NCBI RefSeq assembly: GCF_022171985.1
Contig: NZ_JAJVHF010000003.1
Span: forward strand, 124,001-188,000
Origin: Huaxiibacter chinensis
GTDB taxonomy: Bacteria > Pseudomonadota > Gammaproteobacteria > Enterobacterales > Enterobacteriaceae
DNA: 64,000 nt
Direction of reading: 5' to 3'
Shown here: piece by piece, positions 11,327 to 22,407 of the stretch
Layout of the letters: each line of letters begins with the position of its first letter
How positions within the stretch are numbered: the first letter of the stretch is position 1
Notes under the pieces: generated by a model
The model's input: only the letters and a program-made list of their open reading frames with translations
The model's database searches: none
What the model was told of the DNA's origin: nothing
Translations under genes and position numbers: made by a program

Positions 11327-13105
11327 ATGCGTACAGAATATTGCGGGCAGCTGCGTCAGTCCCACGTTGGGCAGCAGGTTACCCTGTGTGGTTGGGTCAA
11401 CCGTCGTCGTGATCTCGGCAGCCTTATCTTTATCGATATGCGCGACCGCGAGGGGATCGTTCAGGTCTTCTTCGATCCCGATCGTGCCGATGCGTTAAAA
11501 CTGGCCTCCGAACTGCGTAATGAGTTCTGCATCCAGGTTACCGGCACCGTGCGTGCGCGTGACGAAAAAAACGTGAATACCGATATGGCTACCGGCGCCG
11601 TGGAAGTGCTGGCCTCCGATCTGACCATCATTAACCGTTCAGACGCACTGCCGCTCGACTCCAATCACGTCAATACCGAAGAAGCGCGCCTGAAATACCG
11701 CTACCTTGACCTGCGTCGCCCGGAAATGGCGCAGCGTCTGAAGACGCGTGCGAAAATTACCAGCCTGGTGCGTCGTTTCATGGACGACCATGGTTTCCTG
11801 GACATTGAAACCCCGATGCTGACCAAAGCGACGCCGGAAGGCGCACGCGACTATCTGGTCCCGTCCCGCGTTCATAAAGGGAAATTCTACGCGCTGCCGC
11901 AGTCTCCTCAGCTGTTTAAACAGCTGCTGATGATGTCTGGTTTCGATCGCTACTATCAAATCGTTAAATGCTTCCGCGACGAAGACCTGCGTGCTGACCG
12001 TCAGCCAGAATTTACACAGATCGACGTGGAAACCTCCTTCATGACCGCTGAGCAGGTGCGTGAAGTGATGGAAGCCCTGGTGCGTAATCTGTGGAATGAA
12101 GTGAAAGGCGTTGAACTGGGTGATTTCCCCATCATGACCTTTGCCGAAGCCGAGCGCCGCTACGGTTCCGACAAACCAGACCTGCGTAACCCAATGGAGC
12201 TGGTGGACGTGGCTGACCTGGTGAAATCCGTTGAGTTCGCGGTCTTTGCCGGCCCGGCTAACGATGCGAAAGGGCGTGTCGCTGCGCTGCGCGTTCCGGG
12301 TGGTGCCAGCCTGAGCCGTAAGCAGATTGACGACTACGGTAATTTCATCAAGATTTACGGCGCGAAAGGCCTGGCCTATATCAAAGTGACCGAGCGTGCG
12401 AAGGGCCTGGAAGGCATTACCAGCCCGGTGGCGAAGTTCCTGAACGCGGAAATCGTGGACGCTATCCTTGAGCGCACTGGCGCACAGGACGGCGACATGA
12501 TCTTCTTCGGCGCGGACAACAAGAAAGTGGTTGCCGATGCGATGGGTGCGCTGCGCCTGAAGCTGGGTAAAGACCTGAGCTTGACCGACGAAACCAAATG
12601 GGCTCCGCTGTGGGTGATCGACTTCCCTATGTTCGAAGACAACGGTGAAGGCGGCCTGACCGCGATGCACCACCCGTTCACGTCGCCAAAAGAGATGAGC
12701 GCGGCAGAGCTGCAAGCGGCACCGGAAGAGGCTGTCGCCAACGCGTACGACATGGTGATCAACGGCTACGAAGTGGGTGGCGGTTCCGTGCGTATTCACA
12801 GCGGCGACATGCAGCAGACCGTCTTCGGTATTCTGGGTATCAATGAGCAGGAGCAGCGCGAGAAGTTCGGCTTCCTGCTGGACGCGCTGAAATACGGCAC
12901 GCCTCCACATGCGGGCCTGGCGTTTGGTCTGGATCGTCTGACCATGCTGCTGACCGGTACCGACAACATTCGTGACGTTATTGCCTTCCCGAAAACCACG
13001 GCGGCAGCCTGTCTGATGACTGAAGCACCAAGCTTTGCTAACCCGGCCTCGCTGGCTGAACTGGGCATTGATGTGGTGAAAAAAGAGTCGTCGGAGAATA
13101 AATAA
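11327..13105 (+). CDS. aspS: Aspartyl-tRNA synthetase
   Basis: A 592-residue class II aminoacyl-tRNA synthetase for aspartate, of the bacterial type. It has an N-terminal OB-fold anticodon-binding domain (about 1-105), the catalytic core split by a GAD insertion domain (about 280-420), and the class II motif 3 [13 protein letters not shown] near 528-540. Motif 2, containing [16 protein letters not shown], is intact. Length matches E. coli AspS within two residues. nudB starts just after its stop, suggesting one transcript. Confidence 0.98.
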   Translation: MRTEYCGQLRQSHVGQQVTLCGWVNRRRDLGSLIFIDMRDREGIVQVFFDPDRADALKLASELRNEFCIQVTGTVRARDEKNVNTDMATGAVEVLASDLTIINRSDALPLDSNHVNTEEARLKYRYLDLRRPEMAQRLKTRAKITSLVRRFMDDHGFLDIETPMLTKATPEGARDYLVPSRVHKGKFYALPQSPQLFKQLLMMSGFDRYYQIVKCFRDEDLRADRQPEFTQIDVETSFMTAEQVREVMEALVRNLWNEVKGVELGDFPIMTFAEAERRYGSDKPDLRNPMELVDVADLVKSVEFAVFAGPANDAKGRVAALRVPGGASLSRKQIDDYGNFIKIYGAKGLAYIKVTERAKGLEGITSPVAKFLNAEIVDAILERTGAQDGDMIFFGADNKKVVADAMGALRLKLGKDLSLTDETKWAPLWVIDFPMFEDNGEGGLTAMHHPFTSPKEMSAAELQAAPEEAVANAYDMVINGYEVGGGSVRIHSGDMQQTVFGILGINEQEQREKFGFLLDALKYGTPPHAGLAFGLDRLTMLLTGTDNIRDVIAFPKTTAAACLMTEAPSFANPASLAELGIDVVKKESSENK

Positions 13106-13106
13106 T

Positions 13107-13550
13107 ATGATGTTCAAGCGCCCGGTCTCTGTTTTGGTTGTGATTTATGCCCAGGACACGAAGCGGGTGCTAATGTTACAGCGGCGCGACGATCCTGATT
13201 TCTGGCAGTCGGTTACCGGCAGCCTGGAGGAGGGTGAGACCGCGTCGCAAGCCGCCGCGCGCGAAGTGAAGGAAGAAGTCTTGATTGATGTTGCCGCCGA
13301 GCAGCTGACCCTGAAAGACTGCCAGCGAACGGTGGAGTTTGAAATATTTAGCCATTTACGTCATCGCTATGCGCCGGGCGTTGTGCGCAATAAAGAATCC
13401 TGGTTTTGCATTGCGCTGCCACGCGAGCGGGAGGTCGAGTTCACGGAACACCTGACCTACCGTTGGGTGGATGCGGCGGATGCCGCCGCGTTAACCAAAT
13501 CGTGGAGCAACCGGCAGGCGATTGAAGAATTTGTAATTAACGCAGCCTGA
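13107..13550 (+). CDS. nudB: Dihydroneopterin triphosphate diphosphatase NudB
   Basis: A 147-residue Nudix hydrolase that removes pyrophosphate from dihydroneopterin triphosphate in folate synthesis. The complete Nudix box runs from GSLEEGE to REVKEEV (about residues 37-57), with the metal-binding REVKEE. Only two bases separate it from the aspS stop. The first residues (MMFKRPVS) differ from E. coli (MKDKVYKRPVS), so the exact start among adjacent ATG codons is uncertain by one residue. Confidence 0.96.
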   Translation: MMFKRPVSVLVVIYAQDTKRVLMLQRRDDPDFWQSVTGSLEEGETASQAAAREVKEEVLIDVAAEQLTLKDCQRTVEFEIFSHLRHRYAPGVVRNKESWFCIALPREREVEFTEHLTYRWVDAADAAALTKSWSNRQAIEEFVINAA

Positions 13551-13577
13551 AAAGGCGCGCTCTTTGAGGAAATTTTT

Positions 13578-14318
13578 ATGGCAGGTCATAGTAAGTGGGC
13601 CAACACTAAACACCGCAAAGCGGCACAGGATGCCAAGCGCGGTAAGATCTTTACCAAAATCATTCGCGAGCTGGTGACGGCGGCGCGTCTGGGCGGCGGC
13701 GATGCGGGTTCCAACCCACGTCTGCGTGCGGCTATCGATAAAGCGCTGTCTAACAACATGACGCGTGACACCCTGAACCGTGCGATTGCGCGTGGCGTGG
13801 GTGGCGATGACGACGCGAACATGGAAACCATCATTTATGAAGGTTACGGTCCTGGCGGTACGGCGGTGATGGTTGAGTGTCTGTCTGACAACCGTAACCG
13901 CACCGTGGCAGAAGTGCGTCATGCCTTCACCAAAACCGGTGGTAACCTGGGTACTGACGGCTCCGTGGCTTACCTGTTCAGCAAAAAAGGCGTGATCTCC
14001 TTCGAGAAAGGCGACGAAGATGCAATCATGGAAGCCGCTCTGGAAGCCGGTGCTGAAGACGTGGTGACCTTCGACGATGGCGCGATTGACGTGTACACGG
14101 CATGGGAAGAGATGGGCGCAGTGCGTGATGCACTGGAAGCTGCTGGCCTGAAAGCGGACAACGCTGAAGTCTCAATGATTCCGTCAACGAAAGCGGACAT
14201 GGATGCGGAAACGGCACCGAAACTGCTGCGTCTGATCGACATGCTCGAAGACTGTGACGATGTGCAGGAAGTGTATCACAACGGTGAAATCTCTGATGAG
14301 GTTGCAGCGACTCTCTGA
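13578..14318 (+). CDS. yebC: YebC/TACO1-family protein
   Basis: A 246-residue cytoplasmic protein of the widespread YebC family, starting [14 protein letters not shown], the family hallmark. Members have been described as transcription regulators and, more recently, as helpers of translation through proline-rich stretches, like mitochondrial TACO1. It sits between nudB and ruvC as in other Enterobacteriaceae. Length and all conserved regions look intact. Confidence 0.96.
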   Translation: MAGHSKWANTKHRKAAQDAKRGKIFTKIIRELVTAARLGGGDAGSNPRLRAAIDKALSNNMTRDTLNRAIARGVGGDDDANMETIIYEGYGPGGTAVMVECLSDNRNRTVAEVRHAFTKTGGNLGTDGSVAYLFSKKGVISFEKGDEDAIMEAALEAGAEDVVTFDDGAIDVYTAWEEMGAVRDALEAAGLKADNAEVSMIPSTKADMDAETAPKLLRLIDMLEDCDDVQEVYHNGEISDEVAATL

Positions 14319-14352
14319 TGAGAGCGCTTAAACCGTTTACGGGAGATGCGTG

Positions 14353-14874
14353 ATGTCGATTATCCTCGGGATTGACCCCGGCTCACGCATTACCGGTTAT
14401 GGCGTTATCCGTCAGGTTGGACGCCAGTTAACCTACCTTGGCAGCGGCTGTATCCGCACCAAAGTCGATGATTTACCCTCGCGTCTTAAGCTTATTTACG
14501 CTGGCGTATCGGAAATCATCACCCAGTTCCAGCCCGACTATTTCGCCATAGAGCAGGTCTTTATGGCAAAAAATGCCGATTCGGCATTAAAGCTGGGCCA
14601 GGCGCGCGGGGTTGCCATTGTGGCGGCGGTGAATCAGGATCTGCCCGTGTTTGAGTATGCTGCGCGGCAGGTGAAACAAACCGTTGTCGGGATTGGTAGC
14701 GCAGAAAAAAGCCAGGTACAGCACATGGTGCGTACGTTGCTGAAACTGCCTGCGAACCCGCAGGCCGATGCCGCCGATGCCCTGGCGATTGCCATTACGC
14801 ATTGCCATGTCAGCCAGAATGCAATGCAGATGAGTGACACGCGGCTCAATCTGGCACGAGGCAGGTTACGATAA
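14353..14874 (+). CDS. ruvC: Holliday junction endonuclease RuvC
   Basis: A 173-residue RNase H-fold endonuclease that resolves Holliday junctions by symmetric cuts. The four acidic catalytic residues are recognisable: Asp7 in GIDPGSR, Glu66 in AIEQVF, and the Asp pair in [10 protein letters not shown] (near 138-141). I chose the ATG at 14353; a GTG directly before it would add one Met. In E. coli yebB separates ruvC from ruvA; here only a 78-base spacer with a LexA box does. Confidence 0.97.
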   Translation: MSIILGIDPGSRITGYGVIRQVGRQLTYLGSGCIRTKVDDLPSRLKLIYAGVSEIITQFQPDYFAIEQVFMAKNADSALKLGQARGVAIVAAVNQDLPVFEYAARQVKQTVVGIGSAEKSQVQHMVRTLLKLPANPQADAADALAIAITHCHVSQNAMQMSDTRLNLARGRLR

Positions 14875-14883
14875 TCACAAATC

Positions 14884-14912
14884 AGGCTGGATGTTTATCC
14901 AGCCTTTTTTTA
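14884..14912 (+). terminator. Terminator after ruvC overlapping a LexA box for ruvAB
   Basis: The inverted repeat AGGCTGGAT / ATCCAGCCT followed by a run of seven T forms a terminator for ruvC. Its core, CTGGATGTTTATCCAG (14887-14902), also fits the LexA operator CTG-N10-CAG. It closely resembles the E. coli ruvA SOS box CTGGATATCTATCCAG. One DNA element thus appears to end the non-SOS ruvC transcript and control SOS-inducible ruvAB. Confidence 0.8.
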
Positions 14913-14952
14913 TTATGGCGGCAGTTCTTATTTTAATGCGCAGGAGCGTCAT

Positions 14953-15564
14953 GTGATAGGCAGACTCAGAGGCACCATCCTTGAAAAACAACCCCCTTTA
15001 GTTTTGCTGGAAGTGGGGGGCGTGGGTTATGAAGTCCATATGCCAATGACCTGCTTCTACGAACTGCCGGACGCCGGGAAAGAGGCGATTGTTTTCACCC
15101 AATTCGTGGTACGAGAAGACGCGCAGCTGCTGTACGGATTTAACAACAAGCAGGAACGTATGCTGTTCCGTGAGCTGATCAAAACTAACGGCGTCGGCCC
15201 GAAGCTGGCCCTGGCTATCTTATCCGGCATGTCTGCTCAGCAATTTGTGAATGCCGTTGAACGTGAAGATCCGGCGGCGCTGATTAAATTGCCTGGAATC
15301 GGTAAGAAAACCGCAGAACGTTTGATTGTCGAAATGAAGGACCGCTTTAAAGGTCTGCACGGCGATCTGTTCACGCCTGCCTCTGACCTTGTACTCACGT
15401 CGCCTTCAGGTCCGTCTGCAGACGACGCGGAGCAGGAAGCCGTGGCGGCGCTGGTAGCGCTCGGCTATAAGCCACAAGAGGCGAGCCGTATGGTGAGTAA
15501 AATTGCTAAGCCTGACGCTAACAGTGAAACTCTGATTCGTGAAGCGCTACGCGCTGCATTGTGA
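14953..15564 (+). CDS. ruvA: Holliday junction-binding protein RuvA
   Basis: A 203-residue protein that binds four-way junctions as a tetramer and loads RuvB. It starts with GTG ([12 protein letters not shown]), as commonly annotated in relatives. The OB fold (1-62), the helix-hairpin-helix domain containing [13 protein letters not shown] (about 116-128) and the C-terminal RuvB-contacting domain (about 155-203) are all present. The LexA box upstream suggests SOS control. ruvB follows eight bases later. Confidence 0.97.
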   Translation: MIGRLRGTILEKQPPLVLLEVGGVGYEVHMPMTCFYELPDAGKEAIVFTQFVVREDAQLLYGFNNKQERMLFRELIKTNGVGPKLALAILSGMSAQQFVNAVEREDPAALIKLPGIGKKTAERLIVEMKDRFKGLHGDLFTPASDLVLTSPSGPSADDAEQEAVAALVALGYKPQEASRMVSKIAKPDANSETLIREALRAAL

Positions 15565-15569
15565 GGTAA

Positions 15570-16583
<1,014 letters not shown>

Positions 16584-16778
16584 TGATGAGCAGGCGGGAT
16601 GTTCAATTCCGCCTGTGATACTGACCGATTATTTACCTCATCCAGGTTATTATCCATATTATTTTTGGATAAATTTAGCCTCTCTTTTATTTTAGATAAT
16701 TCACTCATGTCTCTAAGATGAATTTATAGCGATATCCCTGCTATATATTAATTTCATCACCTCATGAGGAATAATACA

Positions 16779-17234
16779 ATGAAAGCAATGAAGACTCTGA
16801 CTATTGTCGCGCTGACAATGGCGGCTATGTCTGGCGTAGCGAATGCCGCTATTTCCCAAACCCAGATATGGAAAATGGTCGATCACAAACTTGAAAACAC
16901 CAGTAACGGGCAAACATTATGTATGACTGGCGCTGCGTTCGAGCAGGCGACGATGGAGACATGTGGTATTAAACCCACTACGCAGGATATTCGTGAGCCT
17001 AATTTCTCAATTAATGGAGCGCTGCTTCTGGATACCTATCCAGACTATGCTTTCGCACCCTTAAGCGGGAAAATTTATTTGCGCGAGTATGACCCAATTG
17101 GGAGCAACTGGGATCATATTAACGGACAACTGAAAAAAGTGGATACCGATGGTGTTCTTAAATGTCTTGATATTGAAGGCGGAATAAACGTCCCTGGTGC
17201 CAAATTACATTTAGCAACCTGTACCAATAAATAA
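16779..17234 (+). CDS. Small secreted protein with one ricin-type (beta-trefoil-like) repeat
   Basis: A 151-residue protein with a signal peptide (MKAMKTLTIVALTMAAMSG to about residue 23, cleavage near ANA-AIS). The ATG at 16779 is preferred over one 15 bases earlier because TGAGGA lies at the right distance. The C-terminal stretch LKCLDIEGG...LHLATC has the Cys, CLDI-GG and Leu-x-Leu-x-x-Cys spacing of a ricin B-type carbohydrate-binding repeat. An earlier pair of Cys (LCMTGAAF, METC) may form a second disulfide. It ends right after the repeat, so a full three-repeat trefoil cannot form. The gene is clearly AT-richer than ruvB and znuB and is absent here in E. coli, so acquisition by transfer is likely. 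Function unknown. Confidence 0.75.
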   Translation: MKAMKTLTIVALTMAAMSGVANAAISQTQIWKMVDHKLENTSNGQTLCMTGAAFEQATMETCGIKPTTQDIREPNFSINGALLLDTYPDYAFAPLSGKIYLREYDPIGSNWDHINGQLKKVDTDGVLKCLDIEGGINVPGAKLHLATCTNK

Positions 17235-17237
17235 AAT

Positions 17238-17270
17238 AAGCACAGATAATTACATCTGTGCTTATTTATA
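17238..17270 (+). terminator. Hairpin, probable terminator of the secreted-protein gene
   Basis: A ten-base perfect inverted repeat (AAGCACAGAT / ATCTGTGCTT) is followed by TATTTATA, a broken T-run. It is a plausible but weak terminator four bases after the stop. Confidence 0.55.
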
Positions 17271-17372
17271 TATGCGCCCGGCATGGGCGCACTCCGGTGG
17301 GTGTAAGTCTCGCCATGAGTTGATCACAGCACATGAAGCGAAGCGCTACACTCTATGGTGGTAATGGGTCAT

Positions 17373-18161
17373 TCAGGCATTCGGTTGTTTTTTCATCATA
17401 CTGAAAATAAACAACACCGCCGCACACAACACCACCGACGGCCCCGCAGGTGTGTCATAAAACGCCGAGAAGGTTAACCCGCCCGTTACGGCAATCATCC
17501 CGATAACCACGGCCACACCGGCCATCTGCTCCGGCGTACGGGCAAAACGACGCGCCGTTGCCGCAGGGATGATCAGCAGCGACGTAATAATCAGCGCCCC
17601 GACAAACTTCATCGCCACGCCAATGGTTAACGCCGTTACCAGCATCAGCAGCAGCTTAACGCGCTGCAGCTTCACGCCGTCGACGAAGGCCAGGTCCGGG
17701 CTCACGGTCATGGCCAGTAAATTCCGCCACTGCCAGAGCAGAATACCGAGTACCACCACCACGCCGATGGCGATGGAGAGTAAATCTTCCGGCGTGACGG
17801 CGAGCAGGTCGCCGAAAAGATAGGCCATCAGATCGACGCGAATATTCGACATCAGACTGACCACCACCAGACCCAGTGAGAGCGCGCTGTGGGCCATAAT
17901 GCCAAGCAGCGTATCAATGGCGAGGTGAGGGCGCTTTTCGAGCCAGACCAGCCCGGCCGCAAGCAGAAGCGTGACCACGATGACCGCGTAAAAAGGATTA
18001 ACATCTAAAAGCAACCCAAAGGCCACGCCCAGTAACGAGGCATGGGCCAGCGTATCACCGAAATAAGACATTCTGCGCCAGACCACAAATGAGCCAAGTG
18101 GCCCCGCCGCGCAGGCGAGCATAATCCCGGCCAGCCAGCCGGGCAGTAACAATTCAATCAT
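17373..18161 (-). CDS. znuB: Zinc ABC transporter permease ZnuB
   Basis: A 262-residue integral membrane protein with about seven to eight helices, the permease of the high-affinity ZnuABC zinc importer. The early loop [20 protein letters not shown] and the [17 protein letters not shown] segment are typical of the ABC-3 permease family. Its start overlaps the end of znuC by four bases, so ATPase and permease are made together. Confidence 0.96.
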   Translation of the reverse strand: MIELLLPGWLAGIMLACAAGPLGSFVVWRRMSYFGDTLAHASLLGVAFGLLLDVNPFYAVIVVTLLLAAGLVWLEKRPHLAIDTLLGIMAHSALSLGLVVVSLMSNIRVDLMAYLFGDLLAVTPEDLLSIAIGVVVVLGILLWQWRNLLAMTVSPDLAFVDGVKLQRVKLLLMLVTALTIGVAMKFVGALIITSLLIIPAATARRFARTPEQMAGVAVVIGMIAVTGGLTFSAFYDTPAGPSVVLCAAVLFIFSMMKKQPNA

Positions 18162-18913
18162 GAGTGTCCATTTCCCCGACGCAGAACAATTCGTCCTTGC
18201 AAATCATGGCGATGATTATGGTTATGGCGATAAATGCCCAGTTGCTCAGCCCCGCGAGAACCAAACATTGAGATAAATTCCGGATGCATGGAGACAACCT
18301 CCGGCGTGCCAGAGCAGCAGATGTGATGGTTAAGGCAAAGCACTTCATCGGTTTTCGCCATGACCAGATGCAGGTCGTGGGATACCATCAGCACCGCACA
18401 GTCCAGCTCACGGCGCAGCTGATCGATCAGATCGTAAAGTGCGACCTGACCATTTACATCCACACCCTGAGTCGGTTCGTCCAGCACCAGCAACTGAGGC
18501 TTGCTCAGTAGCGCTCGCGCCAGCAACACGCGCTGGGTTTCACCCCCGGAGAGTTTTTGCAGCGGCGCATCCATCAGATGGCCGGCCTGTACGCGTTTTA
18601 ACGCGGGCAAAATATCCGCTTTACGTGTGCCAGGGCGCAGACGCAGAAAGCGGCTGACCGTAAGCGGCAACGTGGGATCCAGATGCAGCTTTTGAGGAAC
18701 ATAGCCAATGCGCAGTTTGCTATCTCGCTTGATAACGCCTTTTTCAGGTGCTACCAGGCCCAGTACCACGCGCACCAGCGTTGATTTACCCGCGCCGTTT
18801 GGGCCGAGTAAGGTCAAAATTTTACCGGGTTTCAGATCCAGTGACACATCCGACAGGACGCGGCGTTGGCCGAAAGAGACGGAGATATTTTCGAGTGAAA
18901 CTAAAGTCGTCAT
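18158..18913 (-). CDS. znuC: Zinc ABC transporter ATPase ZnuC
   Basis: A 251-residue ABC ATPase that powers zinc import. Walker A is GPNGAGKST (about 37-45), the signature is LSGGETQRV (about 135-143) and Walker B is [10 protein letters not shown] (about 155-164). The C-terminal His-rich tail ([10 protein letters not shown]) could bind metal. It is divergent from znuA; the Zur box between them should repress both when zinc is sufficient. Confidence 0.97.
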   Translation of the reverse strand: MTTLVSLENISVSFGQRRVLSDVSLDLKPGKILTLLGPNGAGKSTLVRVVLGLVAPEKGVIKRDSKLRIGYVPQKLHLDPTLPLTVSRFLRLRPGTRKADILPALKRVQAGHLMDAPLQKLSGGETQRVLLARALLSKPQLLVLDEPTQGVDVNGQVALYDLIDQLRRELDCAVLMVSHDLHLVMAKTDEVLCLNHHICCSGTPEVVSMHPEFISMFGSRGAEQLGIYRHNHNHRHDLQGRIVLRRGNGHS

Positions 18914-18937
18914 GTCAATTTATGCTTGCAGAAGTCA

Positions 18938-18961
18938 TCGAATGTTATAATATCACATTCC
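18938..18961. promoter_or_regulatory. Zur operator between znuC and znuA
   Basis: GAATGTTATAATATCACATTC is a near-perfect dyad and matches the E. coli znu Zur box (GAAATGTTATA... AACATTTC) closely. It sits in the 77-base divergent promoter region, where zinc-loaded Zur would shut off both directions. Confidence 0.85.
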
Positions 18962-18990
18962 ACACATTCATTTCGATAATAAGTTGCATT

Positions 18991-19935
18991 ATGTTACATA
19001 AAAATACGCTTCTTTTCGCAGCATTATCCGCTGCCCTTTGGGGTACAACAGCACAAGATGTTAACGCCGCCGTCGTCGCTTCGCTTAAGCCGCTGGGCTT
19101 TATTGCCTCGGCGATTGCTGATGGCGTGACAGAGACCGAAGTTCTGCTGCCTGATGGCGCGTCGGAGCATGATTATTCGTTGCGCCCGTCTGATGTAAAG
19201 CGCTTAAAAAACGCGGACTTAGCGGTATGGATTGGCCCTGAGATGGAAGCCTTCATGCAGAAGTCTGCAAATCAGCTTCCTGAGCAAAAAAAGGTGACAA
19301 TTGCCGCCCTGCCAGGTGTGAAACCTCTGCTGATGAAAGGTGAAGAAGAGGACGAACATGAACACGGCCACGATCATGGTGCGGCTGAAAAAGGTGACGA
19401 GCATCACCATCACGGTGAATACAATATGCATCTGTGGCTCTCACCAGAGATAGCGCGGCTCTCGGCGGTTGCAATCCACGATAAATTAGTGGAACTTATG
19501 CCGCAAAGTCGAGCCAAACTTGACGCCAACCTGAAGGATTTTGAGGCACAATTAGCCCAAACCGATAAGCAGGTTGGTAACGAGCTGGCACCGCTGAAAG
19601 GTAAAGGGTACTTCGTTTTTCATGATGCTTACGGCTATTTCGAAAAACACTACGGTTTGACCCCGCTGGGGCATTTTACCGTCAACCCCGTCATTCAGCC
19701 CGGTGCGCAGCGCTTACATGAAATCAGAACACAGTTGGTTGAGCAAAAGGCGACATGCGTTTTTGCTGAGCCACAGTTCAGGCCAGCGGTCGTGGAAGCC
19801 GTGGCAAGGGGGACATCCGTGCGCATGGGAACCCTTGACCCGTTAGGTACCTCTATTCAGCTGAGTAAACAGAGCTATTCTCAGTTTCTCAGCCAATTAG
19901 CGAACCAATATTCGAGCTGCCTGAAAGGAGATTAA
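18991..19935 (+). CDS. znuA: Periplasmic zinc-binding protein ZnuA
   Basis: A 314-residue substrate-binding protein of the cluster A-I (zinc/manganese) type. The ATG at 18991 gives a typical signal peptide ([18 protein letters not shown]), cleaved near residue 25. A His/Asp/Glu-rich loop (about residues 117-142, containing HEHGHDHG and HHHHG) is the known zinc-sensing feature of ZnuA. The binding-site region [11 protein letters not shown] carries a zinc-ligand His. It captures zinc in the periplasm and delivers it to ZnuBC. Confidence 0.96.
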   Translation: MLHKNTLLFAALSAALWGTTAQDVNAAVVASLKPLGFIASAIADGVTETEVLLPDGASEHDYSLRPSDVKRLKNADLAVWIGPEMEAFMQKSANQLPEQKKVTIAALPGVKPLLMKGEEEDEHEHGHDHGAAEKGDEHHHHGEYNMHLWLSPEIARLSAVAIHDKLVELMPQSRAKLDANLKDFEAQLAQTDKQVGNELAPLKGKGYFVFHDAYGYFEKHYGLTPLGHFTVNPVIQPGAQRLHEIRTQLVEQKATCVFAEPQFRPAVVEAVARGTSVRMGTLDPLGTSIQLSKQSYSQFLSQLANQYSSCLKGD

Positions 19936-19950
19936 CGAGGAAGTGGATAC

Positions 19951-21270
19951 GTGCAACAGATAGCCCGCTCTGTCGCCCTGGCATTTAATAATCTGCCTCG
20001 ACCCCATCGCGTTATGCTGGGGTCTCTTACAGTTCTCACCTTAGCGGTCGCCGTCTGGCGACCCTATGTTTACCACCCGAGTTCTGCCCCGATCATCAAA
20101 ACCATTGAGCTGGAAAAGAGTGAAATTCGTTCCTTGTTGCCCGAGGCCAGTGAACCTATCGATCAGGCGGCCCAGGAAGATGAAGCTATCCCGCAGGATG
20201 AACTTGATGATAAAACAGCCAACGAAGCCGGTATTCATGAATATGTGGTTTCAACGGGCGATACCTTAAGCAGCGTGCTCAATCAGTACGGCATCGAGAT
20301 GGGCGAAATCAGCCAGCTTGCGGCCTCTGATAAAGAACTGCGCAACCTTAAAATTGGTCAGCAACTCTCCTGGACGCTCACCGATGATGGCGATTTACAA
20401 CGTCTGACCTGGGAAGTCTCCCGCCGGGAAACCCGCACCTACGATCGCGCCGGAAACGGCTTCAAGATGACCAGCGAGATGCAGCAGGGCGACTGGGTTA
20501 ACAGCGTGCTGAAAGGTACCGTTGGTGGAAGCTTCGTTGCCAGTGCGCGTCAGGCCGGGCTAACGAGCGGTGAAATTAGCTCTGTGATTAAAGCCATGCA
20601 GTGGCAAATGGACTTCCGCAAGCTGAAAAAAGGCGATGAGTTCGCCGTCCTGATGTCCCGCGAAATGCTGGACGGTAAACGCGAGCAGAGCCAGTTGGTC
20701 GGTGTGCGTCTGCGTTCAGAAGGAAAGGATTACTACGCGATACGGGCTGAAGACGGTAAATTCTACGATCGTAGCGGTACGGGTCTGGCAAAAGGTTTCC
20801 TGCGTTTCCCAACGGCTAAACAGTTCCGTGTCTCCTCCAACTTTAATCCGCGTCGTCTGAACCCGGTGACAGGGCGTGTTGCGCCTCATCGTGGCGTTGA
20901 TTTTGCGATGCCGCAGGGGACACCGGTGCTCTCGGTGGGTGACGGCGAAGTGGTGATGGCGAAACGCAGCGGAGCCGCAGGCTACTACGTTGCCGTGCGT
21001 CACGGGCGTACTTACACCACCCGCTATATGCACCTGCGTAAATTGCTGGTCAAACCTGGACAGAAAGTGAAACGCGGCGATCGCATTGCGCTCTCAGGCA
21101 ACACCGGTCGTTCTACCGGGCCGCATCTGCATTATGAAGTGTGGATCAACCAGCAGGCGGTGAACCCGCTCACGGCGAAGCTGCCGCGCACAGAAGGGTT
21201 GACCGGTAAGGACAGAACGGACTACCTGGCGCAGGTCAAAGAGGTAATGCCGCAGCTGCGCTTCGACTAA
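19951..21270 (+). CDS. mepM: Murein DD-endopeptidase MepM
   Basis: A 439-residue peptidoglycan hydrolase that cuts cross-links so that new strands can be inserted during growth. One N-terminal membrane anchor (about 20-38) is followed by a LysM domain (VVSTGDTLSSVLNQYG, about 97-112) and an M23 peptidase domain. The zinc site HRGVDFAMPQ (about 313-322) and the HLHYEVW motif (about 393-399) are both intact. It starts with GTG 15 bases after znuA, so it may be read through from that gene. A terminator follows. Confidence 0.95.
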   Translation: MQQIARSVALAFNNLPRPHRVMLGSLTVLTLAVAVWRPYVYHPSSAPIIKTIELEKSEIRSLLPEASEPIDQAAQEDEAIPQDELDDKTANEAGIHEYVVSTGDTLSSVLNQYGIEMGEISQLAASDKELRNLKIGQQLSWTLTDDGDLQRLTWEVSRRETRTYDRAGNGFKMTSEMQQGDWVNSVLKGTVGGSFVASARQAGLTSGEISSVIKAMQWQMDFRKLKKGDEFAVLMSREMLDGKREQSQLVGVRLRSEGKDYYAIRAEDGKFYDRSGTGLAKGFLRFPTAKQFRVSSNFNPRRLNPVTGRVAPHRGVDFAMPQGTPVLSVGDGEVVMAKRSGAAGYYVAVRHGRTYTTRYMHLRKLLVKPGQKVKRGDRIALSGNTGRSTGPHLHYEVWINQQAVNPLTAKLPRTEGLTGKDRTDYLAQVKEVMPQLRFD

Positions 21271-21283
21271 CCCCCGATGTTTT

Positions 21284-21320
21284 AAAGCCGGTGCAGCTCT
21301 TTGCGCCGGCTTTTTCTTTT
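21284..21320 (+). terminator. Rho-independent terminator after mepM
   Basis: The inverted repeat AAAGCCGG / CCGGCTTT, with a 14-base loop, is followed by a T-rich run. It separates mepM from lpxM. Confidence 0.75.
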
Positions 21321-21387
21321 GTGCGGAGCAATCAGCCTCGCTACACTATCTCATTATCTTTTTGCGTCACCAGACCCTGGAACCCGC

Positions 21388-22359
21388 ATGGAAACCAAAA
21401 AAAACAACATTGAGTATATTCCTGAGTTTGAGAAATCTTTTCGCCATCCACGATACTGGGGCACCTGGCTGGGCGTGTACGCGTTTGCCGGAATCGCCTT
21501 GCTGCCGGCCTCGGTCCGCGATCCGGTATTGGGCAAGCTGGGCCGTCTGGCAGGGCGGTTAGGTAAAAGCGCCCGCCGCCGTGCGCAGATCAACCTTCTG
21601 TATTGCTTCCCGGAAAAAACCGACGCTGAGCGTGAAGCCATTATTGACGCGATGTTCACCACCGCCCCGCAGGCGATGGCGATGATGGGAGAGCTGGCGC
21701 TACGTGGGCCAGAGAAGCTGATGAGCCGCGTCGACTGGAAAGGGCGGGAAATCATCGATGAGATGCAGCGTAACGATGAAAAGGTTATTTTCCTGGTTCC
21801 TCATGGTTGGGGAGTCGATATCCCGGCGATGTTGATGGCATCGCAGGGGCAAAAAATGGCGGCAATGTTCCACAACCAGGGGAACAAAATTTTCGATTAC
21901 ACCTGGAACACCGTGCGTCGTCGCTTTGGCGGTCGTCTGCATGCGCGTAACGATGGTATTAAGCCGTTTATCAAATCTGTACGTCAGGGTTACTGGGGTT
22001 ATTATCTTCCCGATCAGGACCATGGCGCCGAGCACAGTGAATTCGTGGATTTTTTTGCGACCTATAAAGCCACGCTTCCCGCGATTGGTCGTTTGATGAA
22101 GGTGTGCGATGCACGGGTGATACCGTTATTCCCGGTCTACGATGGAAAAACGCATCGTCTGACGATTGAGGTTCGCCCGCCGATGGATGACCTGATGACA
22201 GCGGATGATAATACCATCGCCCGTCGGATGAACGAAGAGGTTGAGATCCTGGTGGGGCCGCATAAAGAACAGTACACCTGGATTTTAAAGCTGCTCAAAA
22301 CGCGCAAACCGGGTGAAAAAGAGCCTTATAAGCGGAAAGAGTTATTCCCGAAGAAATAA
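21388..22359 (+). CDS. lpxM: Lipid A myristoyltransferase LpxM (MsbB)
   Basis: A 323-residue inner-membrane acyltransferase that adds the final secondary acyl chain to Kdo2-lipid A. One N-terminal membrane helix (about 25-45) precedes the catalytic HX4D motif HGWGVD (about residues 137-142). I chose the ATG at 21388 ([14 protein letters not shown]), which matches the E. coli start; a longer reading would be leader-like only. A bidirectional terminator separates it from the convergent pykA. Confidence 0.96.
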   Translation: METKKNNIEYIPEFEKSFRHPRYWGTWLGVYAFAGIALLPASVRDPVLGKLGRLAGRLGKSARRRAQINLLYCFPEKTDAEREAIIDAMFTTAPQAMAMMGELALRGPEKLMSRVDWKGREIIDEMQRNDEKVIFLVPHGWGVDIPAMLMASQGQKMAAMFHNQGNKIFDYTWNTVRRRFGGRLHARNDGIKPFIKSVRQGYWGYYLPDQDHGAEHSEFVDFFATYKATLPAIGRLMKVCDARVIPLFPVYDGKTHRLTIEVRPPMDDLMTADDNTIARRMNEEVEILVGPHKEQYTWILKLLKTRKPGEKEPYKRKELFPKK

Positions 22360-22386
22360 AAAATCCCCCGGTATGGGGGATTTTTA
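22359..22386. terminator. Bidirectional terminator between lpxM and pykA
   Basis: AAAAAATCCCCC ggtat GGGGGATTTTT is a GC-rich stem with an A-run on one side and T-run on the other. It fits the ends of both converging genes. Confidence 0.85.
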
Positions 22387-22407
22387 TGTGCTTCACGAGT
22401 GGATGAC

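Noticed and set aside
11639..13117. 492-codon open frame antisense to aspS
   Set aside because: It is the shadow of a highly expressed gene with strong codon bias; His/Val/Phe-rich composition and no family features.
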